Positions 24,225-33,707 of a stretch of DNA of 64,000 bases are shown in pieces. Made by a program: the position numbers and the translations under genes. Within the stretch, counting starts at the first letter, position 1; each line of letters opens with the position of its first letter. The notes under the pieces are model-generated. The model was not told where the DNA came from, made no database searches, and saw only the letters and a list, made by a program, of their open reading frames with translations. This DNA comes from MAG-120531 sp038125995 (GTDB lineage: Bacteria > Bacteroidota > Bacteroidia > Flavobacteriales > Flavobacteriaceae): positions 1-64,000 of the forward strand of contig JAYPEX010000007.1 of NCBI GenBank assembly GCA_038125995.1, given 5' to 3'.

Positions 24225-25961
24225 ATGAAGTTACTCGATCACATAAAGTTTCCAGCTGATTTAAGGAAGCTTCCCAAGGAACAATTAGAATTAGTTTCTC
24301 AGGAACTTAGAACTTTTATTATCCATTCGTTATCGGTGAAAGCTGGGCATTTGGGTGCGAGTCTTGGAACTGTTGAACTCACAGTAGCACTTCACTATAT
24401 CTTTAAAACTCCCCAGGATTCTCTTATATGGGATGTAGGACATCAAGCCTATAGTCATAAAATTTTAACAGGCAGAAAAGAGGCTTTTCATACGAATCGA
24501 CAGTGGGGTGGAATCAGTGGATTCCCAAAACGCGAAGAGAGTGTCTACGACAGTTTTGGAACCGGCCATAGTTCCACCGCTATTTCAGCTGCACTGGGAA
24601 TGGCACTAGCAGATTCCGAAAGCAACCACCACCATATCGCTGTGGTGGGTGATGCTGCTATTGCCAGCGGAATGGCCTTTGAAGGACTTAATCACGCAGG
24701 GGCAACCAACGCTAACCTCATCATCATTCTCAATGATAATCATATGGGAATTGACCCGAGTGTTGGTGCCCTGAAAAATCATTTTGAAGAATTAAGTTCC
24801 TCTCAAAACAACCTCTTTAAAGCTCTTGGATTTAGCTATAGTGGCCCAATTGATGGTCACAACATAAGCGCTCTTTTAAGTGCATTAGAGGACATCAAAG
24901 GTCAAAAAGGACCTCGCGTACTCCACATCAAAACACTCAAAGGCAAAGGATTGGCTGCTGCAGAATTAGATCAGATTACCTATCACGCCCCGGGCACCTT
25001 TGATCGTGAAACAGGACACATTCATAAAAAACCTTCTACAACAGAAAAGTTTCAAGAGGTTGTTGGAAAAACACTTGAAGAGCTCATGGGACAATACAAA
25101 GACATCGTCGCGCTCTCACCTGCCATGACTACAGGAAGTGGACTCGCTCCTCTGATGAAAAAATTTCCAGATCGCGTCATCGATGTCGGAATTGCCGAAC
25201 AACACGCTTTAACCTTAGCTGGCGGAATGAGCACCAAGGGAAATACCCCTTATTGTGTGATCTATTCCACCTTTTTACAAAGAGCTATCGATCAATTGAT
25301 ACACGATATTGCCCTTCAGAAATTAGCCGTTATACTCTGTATTGATCGAGCAGGATTGGTGGGTAATGATGGAGCCACACATCAAGGAGTATTCGATATC
25401 GCCTTGCTTCGCCCCATTCCAAATCTAATTATTGCTGCACCAAAAGACTCCAATGAACTTCGTGATTTAATGCATACCGCTCGCTTGCACAAAGGAGGTC
25501 CTTTTGCCATTCGTTACCCTAGAGGAAACGTGTTTCAAATGAATTGGAACAAAGAAGTCAAACCACTTGAACTCGGCAAAGGAAGTTGCCTCAAAGAAGG
25601 TACAACTATCGCACTGATAAGTACAGGAATCAGTGCTCATAACGTTTCAAAAGCGATTGAAGAACTAGAACATCCCTCAAGAGTTGCTCATTATCACTTT
25701 GCATTTATCAAACCCTTGGATGAAGCGCTCATTGGGAAAATTGGAAAGCAATTTAAAAAGATCATTACTTTGGAAGACGGTGCGATCACAGGAGGATTTG
25801 GTGAAGCTGTTGCTGCTTCTTTAGTTCGGCAAGGTATTTGCAAAGAAGTAATTCATTTGGGGGTTCCTGATCGATTCATAGAACAGGGAAGCCCTCTGGA
25901 ACAACAACAAGATGTCGGACTCGACTACAACAATTTAAAAGACCTATTAAACCAATCATGA
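24225..25961 (+). CDS. dxs: 1-deoxy-D-xylulose-5-phosphate synthase
   Basis: A 578-residue thiamine-diphosphate enzyme that joins pyruvate and glyceraldehyde-3-phosphate in the first step of the MEP isoprenoid pathway. TPP site: VGHQAYSHKILTGR, VGDAAIASGMAFEGLNHAG and NDNHMGIDPSVGAL. The transketolase pyrimidine domain has DVGIAEQHALTLAGG and RAGLVGNDGATHQG; a C-terminal transketolase domain follows. Slightly shorter than the about 620 residues of Proteobacteria. The stop overlaps the DUF3078 start by four bases. Confidence 0.93.
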   Translation: MKLLDHIKFPADLRKLPKEQLELVSQELRTFIIHSLSVKAGHLGASLGTVELTVALHYIFKTPQDSLIWDVGHQAYSHKILTGRKEAFHTNRQWGGISGFPKREESVYDSFGTGHSSTAISAALGMALADSESNHHHIAVVGDAAIASGMAFEGLNHAGATNANLIIILNDNHMGIDPSVGALKNHFEELSSSQNNLFKALGFSYSGPIDGHNISALLSALEDIKGQKGPRVLHIKTLKGKGLAAAELDQITYHAPGTFDRETGHIHKKPSTTEKFQEVVGKTLEELMGQYKDIVALSPAMTTGSGLAPLMKKFPDRVIDVGIAEQHALTLAGGMSTKGNTPYCVIYSTFLQRAIDQLIHDIALQKLAVILCIDRAGLVGNDGATHQGVFDIALLRPIPNLIIAAPKDSNELRDLMHTARLHKGGPFAIRYPRGNVFQMNWNKEVKPLELGKGSCLKEGTTIALISTGISAHNVSKAIEELEHPSRVAHYHFAFIKPLDEALIGKIGKQFKKIITLEDGAITGGFGEAVAASLVRQGICKEVIHLGVPDRFIEQGSPLEQQQDVGLDYNNLKDLLNQS

Positions 25962-27031
25962 AAAACCTTTTCCGAACCCTCTTTTTTCTAATTGGACTCA
26001 TGGGTAGCAATGCTCAAGAACAAGAAAAACCTAAGGTGGTTGATACCATTGTCATTCGAACGCAACAACAAAAAGCTGCATCCATTGCTCATTTGAGAAT
26101 CAAAGATACCTTGGTCGTCTTAGATTCTGCAACGACCTTAAAAGAACGATTTAAATCCTTTAAAATGCCCTCTTTTTGGAGCAATAAAAATCGATTTGGA
26201 TTAAACTTTAGCGAAGTAGCCTTTGTCAATTGGAATGCAGGAGGGGACAATTCAGTATCTGCAATTGCTTCAGTTTATTTTGAGCGCAATTACAAATTTC
26301 GATACATCACCTGGGACAACTCTTTAGATCTCCGATACGGTCTCAATGCTCAAGAAGGTAGAGCGGTTCGAAAAACAGACGATCAAATCCGACTGAGTTC
26401 CACCTTTGGCTATCGCTCTGATACGATCAGCAAGTGGTATTATTCAGGGAAATTAAATTTTAACACTCAGTTTGCCAACGGTTATAAGTACCCCGATCGA
26501 TCCAATCCCATATCGAGATTGATGGCACCTGGATACCTGTTTTTAGGGGTCGGTACTTCCTATATTGACGAGGCTAAGAAAGTTAATATTTATATCTCTC
26601 CTCTAACTCAAAAAGCCACTTTTGTCATGGATCAAGAGCTCGCCAATCAGGGTGCTTTTGGAGTTCAAGAAGCGACCTATGACAAGGATGGTAATTTACT
26701 GACTCTTGGAGAAAAAGTCTATATGGAACTCGGTTTTCTCGCAACTAATAAATACGAGCGAGAACTTGGAGAAAATGTGCTGATGAAATCCAATTTAGCA
26801 CTCTATATGGACTACCTTAAAAGCTTTGGAAATATGGATATCGATTGGTCCTTAGACTTTCATTTTAAAGTCAATGAACACATCACCAGTTCTATTGGAA
26901 CTCATATTATTTACGATGACGATATCAAATTTGATCAAGTTAAAAACGAAGACGGAATCATCACCGATCCAGGATCCGCTAAAATTCAGTTCAAACAACT
27001 CTTAGGAGTAGGGGTTGTCTATGCCTTTTAA
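25958..27031 (+). CDS. DUF3078 secreted/outer-membrane protein
   Basis: A 357-residue protein with a signal peptide (to about SNAQ at residue 20). After a short linker the rest is rich in alternating aromatic strands (NRFGLNFSEVAFVNWNAGGDNSVSA, YYSGKLNFNTQFANGY, WSLDFHFKVNEHI), as in beta-barrels. It matches the Bacteroidota-specific DUF3078 family, whose function is unknown. Coupled to dxs by an ATGA overlap; ends overlapping the convergent dgt gene. Confidence 0.75.
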   Translation: MKNLFRTLFFLIGLMGSNAQEQEKPKVVDTIVIRTQQQKAASIAHLRIKDTLVVLDSATTLKERFKSFKMPSFWSNKNRFGLNFSEVAFVNWNAGGDNSVSAIASVYFERNYKFRYITWDNSLDLRYGLNAQEGRAVRKTDDQIRLSSTFGYRSDTISKWYYSGKLNFNTQFANGYKYPDRSNPISRLMAPGYLFLGVGTSYIDEAKKVNIYISPLTQKATFVMDQELANQGAFGVQEATYDKDGNLLTLGEKVYMELGFLATNKYERELGENVLMKSNLALYMDYLKSFGNMDIDWSLDFHFKVNEHITSSIGTHIIYDDDIKFDQVKNEDGIITDPGSAKIQFKQLLGVGVVYAF

Positions 27032-28365
27032 TCAATCTTCCCAGAAATCTTAGAGTGCAATAAGATCGCAGCTCTATCGGAGAGACTTGCTACAAAACAA
27101 GCACAGTCCATTAAAATGTGATCAACCGATTCCTTTGACTGCGTGTAGGTTGAAGGCATTAACTCAATGGCCAAACGATCGTATGCTGTTTCCTCTCCAT
27201 GGGATTTTCGAATCAACGCATCGCTAAAAACTTCCAAGAGATCCGCTATAATACGATAACCTGAAATCTCTTTTTCGATAACCTCTTTGGAACGGTACAC
27301 CTTTTGAACACTCAGGCTAATGATGTCCTCAATTTGAGCCTTGTACTTGCTTTTGTCCAATAAGGAACAATCAAAATTCCCTTTGAGGATCTGATCCTCG
27401 TGTTCCATAAAGATTCGGGAAGCATCTTGTATAAGACTACCAATGGCTACCGCTCTTAGATAACTCAAACGATCCTCCTGATGGGTCATGGCATGGTATT
27501 TTTTGACATCGATACGATCCTTGACGAGTTTGATCAAATACTCCAATGCAAAATCTTCTGGGATCAATCCCAAATTGATACCATCTTCAAAATCGATAAT
27601 GGTATAACAAATATCATCAGCGGCCTCCACTAAGAACGCAAGTGGATGTCTGGCATAACGCCCTTGGTCGTATTTGATTAAACCGAGTTCAGATGCCACA
27701 TCGTCAAACAATGGACGATCTGTTGAAAAGACACCATACTTTTTATCGGCAATATGCTGAGTCGGTTTTTTGGGGAGTGCCCCTTTGGGATACTTAGTAA
27801 ATGCTCCTAAGGTAGCATAACTCAAACGAAGACCTCCAGGAACTCCAGCCCTGTTTGCGTTTAGAATTCTAAACCCATTGGCATTCCCTTCAAAATCGAT
27901 TAATTCTTGATAATGTATTGCGCTTAAAACCTCTTGGTACTTCTTGCCTTTCCCGTTGGAAAAGAAATCTCCAATCGCCTTTTCACCAGAGTGACCAAAT
28001 GGAGGATTTCCAATATCGTGAGCGAGTGCTGCTGCAGCTACAATCGCACCAAAATCGTTAAAGGAATAGCCTTCGACACTTTTTAAATGGGGGTGTTTTT
28101 CCAAAAGAGCTACCCCCACCATTCTTCCTAGCGATCTCCCTACCACTGACACTTCTAAACTATGTGTGAGTCTTGTATGAACAAAATCGGTATCCGAAAC
28201 TGGAACCACCTGAGTTTTGTCTTGTAATGATCGAAATGGTGCAGAAAATAAAATACGGTCATAGTCGACTTCAAACCCCAATCGGGTTTCATCCTGCTCA
28301 ATTCTAATTCGTTTGTTGCGGTCTCCCTGTCTTTTTAAAGAGAGTAATTCATCCCATTGCATCAT
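27028..28365 (-). CDS. dgt: dGTP triphosphohydrolase
   Basis: A 445-residue HD-domain enzyme that splits dGTP to deoxyguanosine and triphosphate, affecting dNTP balance. HD motif AHDIGNPPFGHSGEKAI near residues 115-131; upstream FRSLQDKTQV and HTRLTHSLEV hold the first His; later EAADDICYTIIDFEDG has the conserved Asp. Full length. Converges on the DUF3078 gene with a four-base overlap. Confidence 0.9.
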   Translation of the reverse strand: MMQWDELLSLKRQGDRNKRIRIEQDETRLGFEVDYDRILFSAPFRSLQDKTQVVPVSDTDFVHTRLTHSLEVSVVGRSLGRMVGVALLEKHPHLKSVEGYSFNDFGAIVAAAALAHDIGNPPFGHSGEKAIGDFFSNGKGKKYQEVLSAIHYQELIDFEGNANGFRILNANRAGVPGGLRLSYATLGAFTKYPKGALPKKPTQHIADKKYGVFSTDRPLFDDVASELGLIKYDQGRYARHPLAFLVEAADDICYTIIDFEDGINLGLIPEDFALEYLIKLVKDRIDVKKYHAMTHQEDRLSYLRAVAIGSLIQDASRIFMEHEDQILKGNFDCSLLDKSKYKAQIEDIISLSVQKVYRSKEVIEKEISGYRIIADLLEVFSDALIRKSHGEETAYDRLAIELMPSTYTQSKESVDHILMDCACFVASLSDRAAILLHSKISGKID

Positions 28366-28401
28366 GGGATAAATTTATATTTTTTAAGTGAGAAATCCCG
28401 A

Positions 28402-28983
28402 TTATTTAAACAAATTCATCTGATCGATATACTCCCATACTTGGGGAGGAAGAAAGGCTCTAATATCCTTTTGCTCTTTGATCGCTTTTCGAATAAAACT
28501 GGCAGAAATTTCAACAATGGGGGCCTGAAGCAATTGAACGCTCTTTAATTTTTTATAGGGTTCTGGAACCTCACTGGAATGAGCCCTTGGATAGACTAAA
28601 AGCGGATAGCGGTCTAAAATAAGTTCAGCGTTTTTCCACTTGTGAAAGTGCTGAAGATTGTCCGACCCCATGATGAGTGAAAAAGTGTGATCGGGATAGT
28701 GTTCTTCTAAAACAGCAAGCGTATTGATGGTGTAATTGGGCAGCTCTAAATCGAATTCTACCTTAGAGGCTTTCATGGAAGGATAATCTTGAATTGCCTC
28801 GTATATTAATTGATAACGAGTGTTGTTGTCGAGTAGCTTCTCATTTTGCTTAAAGGGACTCACAGGGGTAATTACAAACCAAAGCTCTTCTGTATCGGTA
28901 AACTCCAACATATAATTAGCCAAGATCAAATGCCCCATATGGATGGGGTTAAAGCTCCCAAAAAAAAGTCCTACTTTTTTCAT
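28402..28983 (-). CDS. nadD: Nicotinate-nucleotide adenylyltransferase
   Basis: A 193-residue nucleotidyltransferase that makes deamido-NAD from nicotinate mononucleotide. GSFNPIHMGH (HxGH, His15 and His18) and the later SASFIRKAIKE (ISSTxIR-like) motif are present. The ATG at 28983 is chosen because MKKVGLFFG opens the fold; the longer frame from 29079 only reads into gmk. One base after the gmk stop. Confidence 0.93.
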   Translation of the reverse strand: MKKVGLFFGSFNPIHMGHLILANYMLEFTDTEELWFVITPVSPFKQNEKLLDNNTRYQLIYEAIQDYPSMKASKVEFDLELPNYTINTLAVLEEHYPDHTFSLIMGSDNLQHFHKWKNAELILDRYPLLVYPRAHSSEVPEPYKKLKSVQLLQAPIVEISASFIRKAIKEQKDIRAFLPPQVWEYIDQMNLFK

Positions 28984-28984
28984 T

Positions 28985-29560
28985 TTAGGATTGAATGAAA
29001 TTCGCCACAGTCTGCTCTGCTTCCAAGAGGGCTTTGTCCAAATCATCATTAGTAATGACCACATCAAATGAGGAAGCACTTTCTAATTCTTTAGTTGCTT
29101 TTGCAACTCTCATTTCAATTTTCTCAGCAGACTCAGTAGATCGTTTTACCAATCGATTTCTGAGTTCCTCTACAGAAGGAGGCATGATGAAAATCGACAG
29201 GGTTTGCTCTGGAAACTGTTTTTTTATATTGAGTCCTCCAATGACATCGATATCAAAAACCACGTGTTTCCCCATCTTCCAAATACGCGCTACCTCCGAT
29301 TTTAAGGTGCCGTAAAAGTTGTTTTGGTAGACCTCTTCCCATTCTAAAAAATGATCTTTTTCAATATGCGATTTAAACGCATCAGCACTCATAAAGTAAT
29401 AGTGCTCACCGTCTTTTTCTTCTCCTCTAGGAGCCCTTGAAGTGGCTGAGATGGAAAAGGCTAAATTGAGTTCATCAATCGAAAGTAAATGATTTACAAT
29501 CGTCGATTTACCACTTCCAGATGGTGCTGAAAACACAAAGAGTTTCCCCTTAAAATCCAT
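28985..29560 (-). CDS. gmk: Guanylate kinase
   Basis: A 191-residue kinase that turns GMP into GDP. P-loop APSGSGKST (residues 12-20), then SRAPRGEEKDGEHYYF, the GMP-binding signature, and FDIDVIGGLNIKKQFP. Its ATG overlaps the yicC stop by one base; nadD follows after one base. Confidence 0.96.
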   Translation of the reverse strand: MDFKGKLFVFSAPSGSGKSTIVNHLLSIDELNLAFSISATSRAPRGEEKDGEHYYFMSADAFKSHIEKDHFLEWEEVYQNNFYGTLKSEVARIWKMGKHVVFDIDVIGGLNIKKQFPEQTLSIFIMPPSVEELRNRLVKRSTESAEKIEMRVAKATKELESASSFDVVITNDDLDKALLEAEQTVANFIQS

Positions 29561-30414
29561 TAGAGTACGTTTAAGAGTTGTTCTTTTATTTTTTCGAGTT
29601 CATCTTTCATTTGAACGACGATTTTTTGAAGAGATGCGTTATTTGCCTTGGATCCCATGGTATTGATTTCTCTTCCAATTTCCTGAGCGATAAAACCGAG
29701 TTTTTTTCCTGTTGATTCGGCTTTCATCGTTTGAATAAAGTAGTCTAAATGATTTGACAAGCGGACCTTTTCTTCAGTGATGTCGTATTTTTCTAAATAA
29801 AAAATAAGTTCCTGCTCAAATCGATTCTGATCGATATTTTCTTTGAGGTCAGCAACGGCCTTCTCCAGTCGCGTTCGAATACCAGCGATACGATCCACGT
29901 CAATCGACGTCGCCTCTTCTAAAAGTGATTTGATGGAAGCGATACGCTGATTAAAATCCTCAGTTAGGGCTGCACCTTCTTCTTCTCTAAAGGTGTTAAA
30001 AGCCGCTAAAGCCTGATCGATTCCAGAATTGATTTGATGGAATTCTTCGTCTTCTATTTCTTCTTTAGAGCTCGAAAGGGATTCAGGTAATCGCATGGCT
30101 AGTTCCAAAGCTTTTTCTCCACTGATATTGGTGATGTTTTTAAGCTCCTCCATATAGGCTTGAATCACCGGGGTATTGATCTTACTTATAGTGTCAACAC
30201 CTGTTTTTTCTATATAGAGGCTTAAGTCAATCTTTCCTCGTTCTACTGCCGAAGCAATTTTTTTTCTAAAACTCAATTCGTGAGCTTTATAGGCAGAAGG
30301 AGCTCTCATATTGAGATCTAACCCCTTTGAGTTAAGGGATCTGATTTCAATCGTAATTTTCTTATCGGCAATTTGAATCGTACACTTGCCATAAGCGGTC
30401 ATGGATTTGATCAT
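29560..30414 (-). CDS. yicC: YicC family endoribonuclease-like protein
   Basis: A 284-residue protein. MIKSMTAYG at the start and IGREINTMGSKANNASLQ near the end are YicC hallmarks. E. coli YicC affects RNA turnover, and homologues have endoribonuclease activity. First gene of a yicC-gmk-nadD operon, a common order. Confidence 0.92.
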   Translation of the reverse strand: MIKSMTAYGKCTIQIADKKITIEIRSLNSKGLDLNMRAPSAYKAHELSFRKKIASAVERGKIDLSLYIEKTGVDTISKINTPVIQAYMEELKNITNISGEKALELAMRLPESLSSSKEEIEDEEFHQINSGIDQALAAFNTFREEEGAALTEDFNQRIASIKSLLEEATSIDVDRIAGIRTRLEKAVADLKENIDQNRFEQELIFYLEKYDITEEKVRLSNHLDYFIQTMKAESTGKKLGFIAQEIGREINTMGSKANNASLQKIVVQMKDELEKIKEQLLNVL

Positions 30415-30432
30415 GCTTTATTTTTTACAAAG

Positions 30433-30440
30433 CAAAGATA
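30433..30440 (-). promoter_or_regulatory. Candidate -7 element of the yicC-gmk-nadD operon
   Basis: TATCTTTG on the minus strand, 19 bases before the yicC ATG, fits TAnnTTTG. No -33 TTTG at normal spacing. Confidence 0.4.
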
Positions 30441-30461
30441 CAAAGAAGCGATGAAACCTTT

Positions 30462-31217
30462 TTAGAGTTCTCTGATCCAAATATTTCGGTAGCTCACTCT
30501 TGAATTATCTCCGTGATCTTGCAAGCGAAGTGGTGCTTTTGAGTGTCGGATGTTCTTAGGCCATCCAATATATTCCGTTGTTCCGAGAATCTGGTGATGA
30601 TCTTGAATTAAAACGCCATTGTGCAAAACGGTGATCGTTCCTTTTTGGGTCACTCTTCCCAAAGCGTCAAACTTCGGAGCGTGATAGATGATATCGTAGC
30701 TATTCCACTCTCCTGTTGGCACTGATGCCATCGCTAGAGGAATGGCTTGTTTGTAAATCGATCCTACCTGTCCATTGACATAGGTTGGATTATCATTGTT
30801 ATCCAATACTTGAACCTCATAGCGCTCTTGTAAGAAGATTCCTGAATTCGCTCGAGATTGATTCGACCCCATTACTTTCTTAGGCGATCTCCATTCAATA
30901 TGCAATTGAACATCTCCAAAGGATTCTTTGGTACGAATATCTCCAGTTCTATTAGCAACGGTCATCGAACCATCTTTATTGATGATCCAGGGTGCAGCTC
31001 CTCCTTCTTCTCTAGTAGATTCCCAAGCATCTAAATTGGAGCCATCAAATAAGACGATCGCGTCCGATGGAGCAGAACCGTTTTTCCCAGGGGTTACCAC
31101 AGGAGGTACAGGTTCGTAAAATTCAGTGGCTTCTGGCTTTGTCGGTTCCTCTTGTTGGGCAAATGCACCCATTGATACAAAAAGGATTAGCAATAAGGCT
31201 AGTGTCGATTTTTTCAT
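30462..31217 (-). CDS. DUF1080 protein (3-keto-glycoside hydrolase type), secreted
   Basis: A 251-residue protein with a signal peptide ending near AFAQ. The concanavalin-like fold of DUF1080 is visible: IVLFDGSNLDAWES, DVQLHIEWRSP, NSGIFLQERYEVQVLD, GEWNSYDIIYHAP and a C-terminal LRLQDHGDNSRVSYRNIWIREL. This family includes enzymes that cleave 3-keto-disaccharides and related glycosides after C3 oxidation. Last of three DUF1080 genes in a row, two bases after its neighbour. Substrate inferred from the cluster only. Confidence 0.8.
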   Translation of the reverse strand: MKKSTLALLLILFVSMGAFAQQEEPTKPEATEFYEPVPPVVTPGKNGSAPSDAIVLFDGSNLDAWESTREEGGAAPWIINKDGSMTVANRTGDIRTKESFGDVQLHIEWRSPKKVMGSNQSRANSGIFLQERYEVQVLDNNDNPTYVNGQVGSIYKQAIPLAMASVPTGEWNSYDIIYHAPKFDALGRVTQKGTITVLHNGVLIQDHHQILGTTEYIGWPKNIRHSKAPLRLQDHGDNSRVSYRNIWIREL

Positions 31218-31218
31218 C

Positions 31219-31917
31219 TTATTCGTTTAATCGTTTGATATACATATTTTTAAAGGCCACTTTAGAGCCGTGTTCTTGAAGTGATATATGACCTGTTTTA
31301 TAGGCTGCAAAAGAGTGCCAATTTCTAAAATTTGAACTGAGAATCATGGATAACCACTCGTCTGATCCAGGTGAAAATTCCAAAACGCGCTCTCCGTTAA
31401 AATCCAAAAAGCCAACTTGATTGGTTTGATCTACGTGCAAAAGAAAATGGTTCCACTCGTTAGGACCCTTGGCAACCACCTTTGAGGGGGGCATTAAATT
31501 GTACAAGGCACCTGCTCTATTGATGTCTCCTCTTTGCTGGATATAGTCCGTCCAAGTATCGTCTAGGATTTGAATTTCAGGACCTGTTCGGTAGGGGTGA
31601 TCGTGGGTTCCATCATCAAGAACTCCCCACATCACTCCTGAATTACCTAGTGCATCAATCATCCAATCCATCGATAACTCAAAATCAGTAAACTGCTCAT
31701 CTGTAGTCAAACTCGCACTGATCGATTCGGTTCGAAGTTGTGGATCGTATAACAAAACCCCATCACTGACCGTCCATCCGTTAAAATTCTTATGTCCACC
31801 ATAGACATGCCATCCCTCGAGATCCTCACCATTAAACAGCGGTTCAAATCCATCCGGAGTAGAACTACAGGAACTGATCACAAGGAATACACTAAGCAGG
31901 TACACCCAATTTCTCAT
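31219..31917 (-). CDS. DUF1080 lipoprotein (3-keto-glycoside hydrolase type)
   Basis: A 232-residue protein with a lipobox (VISSCSS), so probably anchored in the outer or inner membrane facing the periplasm. DUF1080 features: LFNGEDLEGWHVYGG, FELSMDWMIDALGNSGVMWG, TGPEIQILDD, GALYNLMPP and ISLQEHGSKVAFKNMYIKRL. The ATG at 31917 overlaps the preceding stop (TGATG) and opens the signal peptide MRNWVYLL; the longer frame from 31953 is rejected. More similar to its upstream neighbour than to the 251-residue copy. Confidence 0.8.
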   Translation of the reverse strand: MRNWVYLLSVFLVISSCSSTPDGFEPLFNGEDLEGWHVYGGHKNFNGWTVSDGVLLYDPQLRTESISASLTTDEQFTDFELSMDWMIDALGNSGVMWGVLDDGTHDHPYRTGPEIQILDDTWTDYIQQRGDINRAGALYNLMPPSKVVAKGPNEWNHFLLHVDQTNQVGFLDFNGERVLEFSPGSDEWLSMILSSNFRNWHSFAAYKTGHISLQEHGSKVAFKNMYIKRLNE

Positions 31918-32645
31918 CAGTCGAGTGATTTGATTTGGATCTTGCGAAACCACACCTTGTCTCCGTGATCTTGAAGTGCAATTTTACCAGTTCTAGAAAC
32001 TCCAAAAGCTTCCCAATCAGCAAATTTAGATTTAGAAACCATCTCGTCCCACTCTGGACCGTGTACTGGGAAACTCACCACATTAATTCCGTTGAGTCGT
32101 ACCGTTCCAATATTGGTGTGGTGGTTGATTCGAATCACACAGTGGTTCCATTCCATCGCAGGTTTTACTGCTTGTCGAGGAGCAATCATATCGTAAAGTG
32201 CTCCAGCTTTATGAGTCCCTTCTCCTACAAAAGAATCTGGGTGTTTCGCGTCGTCTAAAACCTGAATTTCTGGTCCAGTTAAATAAGGCTGAGAATACTT
32301 CTGATCCTCTACAACAGCCCACATAATTCCTGAATTTCCACCCTCAGCTATCTTCCATTCCAATACCAGTTCAAAATTAGTAAACTCCGCATCACTGACT
32401 AAGTTTGAAGAACGCTCTTCTGTTCTTAGAGCAGGGTCAAAAACCATGGCTCCATCTTCAATAGTCCAACCGTTTAATTGGTCCCCTCCCAAATAAGAAT
32501 GCCATCCGTTAAAAGACACTCCATCAAATAAGGAAACGTAGGAGGCCTCCTGCGGAAGTTGCGTTGTTGCTTCTTTTTTTTCTGTTTGTTGCTTACAAGA
32601 ACCCAGTAAAAAAACTAGAGCTGTAGCGAATACAAGTTGTTTCAT
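31917..32645 (-). CDS. DUF1080 lipoprotein (3-keto-glycoside hydrolase type)
   Basis: A 242-residue protein with a lipobox (LLGSCKQQ). Same landmarks as its neighbour: LFDGVSFNGWHSYLGGDQL, FELVLEWKIAEGGNSGIMWAV, TGPEIQVLDD, GALYDMIAP and IALQDHGDKVWFRKIQIKSL. Probably arose with the next gene by tandem duplication. Starts four bases inside the isomerase gene and overlaps the next DUF1080 gene by one base, so the transcript is tightly coupled. Confidence 0.8.
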   Translation of the reverse strand: MKQLVFATALVFLLGSCKQQTEKKEATTQLPQEASYVSLFDGVSFNGWHSYLGGDQLNGWTIEDGAMVFDPALRTEERSSNLVSDAEFTNFELVLEWKIAEGGNSGIMWAVVEDQKYSQPYLTGPEIQVLDDAKHPDSFVGEGTHKAGALYDMIAPRQAVKPAMEWNHCVIRINHHTNIGTVRLNGINVVSFPVHGPEWDEMVSKSKFADWEAFGVSRTGKIALQDHGDKVWFRKIQIKSLD

Positions 32646-33706
32646 AATGAATCGTTTATACCTAATATGCTTTTGAGTTCGTCTTTATCAGTTGCTTTAC
32701 CCGCAAAGTCATCGAAAGTCTTCTGAGTTGCCTCGATAATGTGATCCTGAATAAATTTTGCTCCTTCACGAGCACCTTGTTCTGGAGATTTAATACAGCA
32801 CTCCCATTCCATCACAGCCCATACATCACAACCGTATTGAGTCAGTTTCGAGAAGATGGTTTTAAAGTCAATTTGACCGTCTCCCAAGGAGCGATAACGA
32901 CCTGCTCTGTTACCCCAATCATTATAACCTCCAAATGCCCCTTTCTTTCCTGTTGGATTAAATTCAGAATCCTTGACGTGGAATGCTTTTATAAACTCGT
33001 GATAGTGATCGATATACTCGATATAGTCCAATTGTTGCAAAACAAAATGCGATGGGTCATAAAGAATATTTACTCTCTTGTGATTTCCAGTAGCAGCTAA
33101 AAAGCGCTCAAAGGTATCACCATCGTGAATGTCTTCTCCTGGGTGTACCTCATAACACACATCCACTCCTTGTTCGTCGAAGTGATTTAAAATCGGCATC
33201 CATCTCTTTGCCAATTCTTCAAATCCCATCTCCACAAGCCCTGCAGGACGTTGAGGCCAAGGGTGCATGGTATGCCAAAGCAATGATCCCGAGAACGTTG
33301 CATGTGCGTTCAATCCCAAATGTTTACTTGCAGTCGCCGCTTTTTTAACGGTTTCAATAGCCCACTTGGTTCTCGCCTTTGGATTGTTTTTAACTGCATC
33401 AGGTGCAAAGGCATCAAACATCGAATCATAAGCTGGATGAACAGCAACGAGTTGTCCTTGAAGGTGTGTAGAGAGTTCGGTAATCTCCAATCCATACGAA
33501 TTGATCGTTCCCTTGAGCTCATCACAGTAATCTTTGGATGCAGCAGCTTTGTCTAAATCGATTAAAAAGGATTCCCAAGTGGGAATCTGAATTCCTTTAT
33601 AACCTAAATCAGCAGCCCATTGACACATCCCTTCCAGCGTGTTAAAAGGGGCCTTACTATCTACAAACTGTGCTAAAAATACCGCAGGTCCTTTAATTGT
33701 TTTCAT
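32642..33706 (-). CDS. Sugar phosphate isomerase/epimerase-type TIM barrel
   Basis: A 354-residue AP-endonuclease-2-like TIM barrel without a signal peptide. LGYKGIQIPTW, the metal-ligand strands VCYEVHPGEDIHDGDTF, NILYDPSHFVLQ, FIKAFHVKDSEF and VWAVMEWECC carry the Glu/Asp/His set of xylose-isomerase-like enzymes. It would act in the cytoplasm on a sugar or keto-sugar intermediate. Two bases after the Gfo/Idh gene. Confidence 0.8.
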   Translation of the reverse strand: MKTIKGPAVFLAQFVDSKAPFNTLEGMCQWAADLGYKGIQIPTWESFLIDLDKAAASKDYCDELKGTINSYGLEITELSTHLQGQLVAVHPAYDSMFDAFAPDAVKNNPKARTKWAIETVKKAATASKHLGLNAHATFSGSLLWHTMHPWPQRPAGLVEMGFEELAKRWMPILNHFDEQGVDVCYEVHPGEDIHDGDTFERFLAATGNHKRVNILYDPSHFVLQQLDYIEYIDHYHEFIKAFHVKDSEFNPTGKKGAFGGYNDWGNRAGRYRSLGDGQIDFKTIFSKLTQYGCDVWAVMEWECCIKSPEQGAREGAKFIQDHIIEATQKTFDDFAGKATDKDELKSILGINDSL

Positions 33707-33707
33707 C

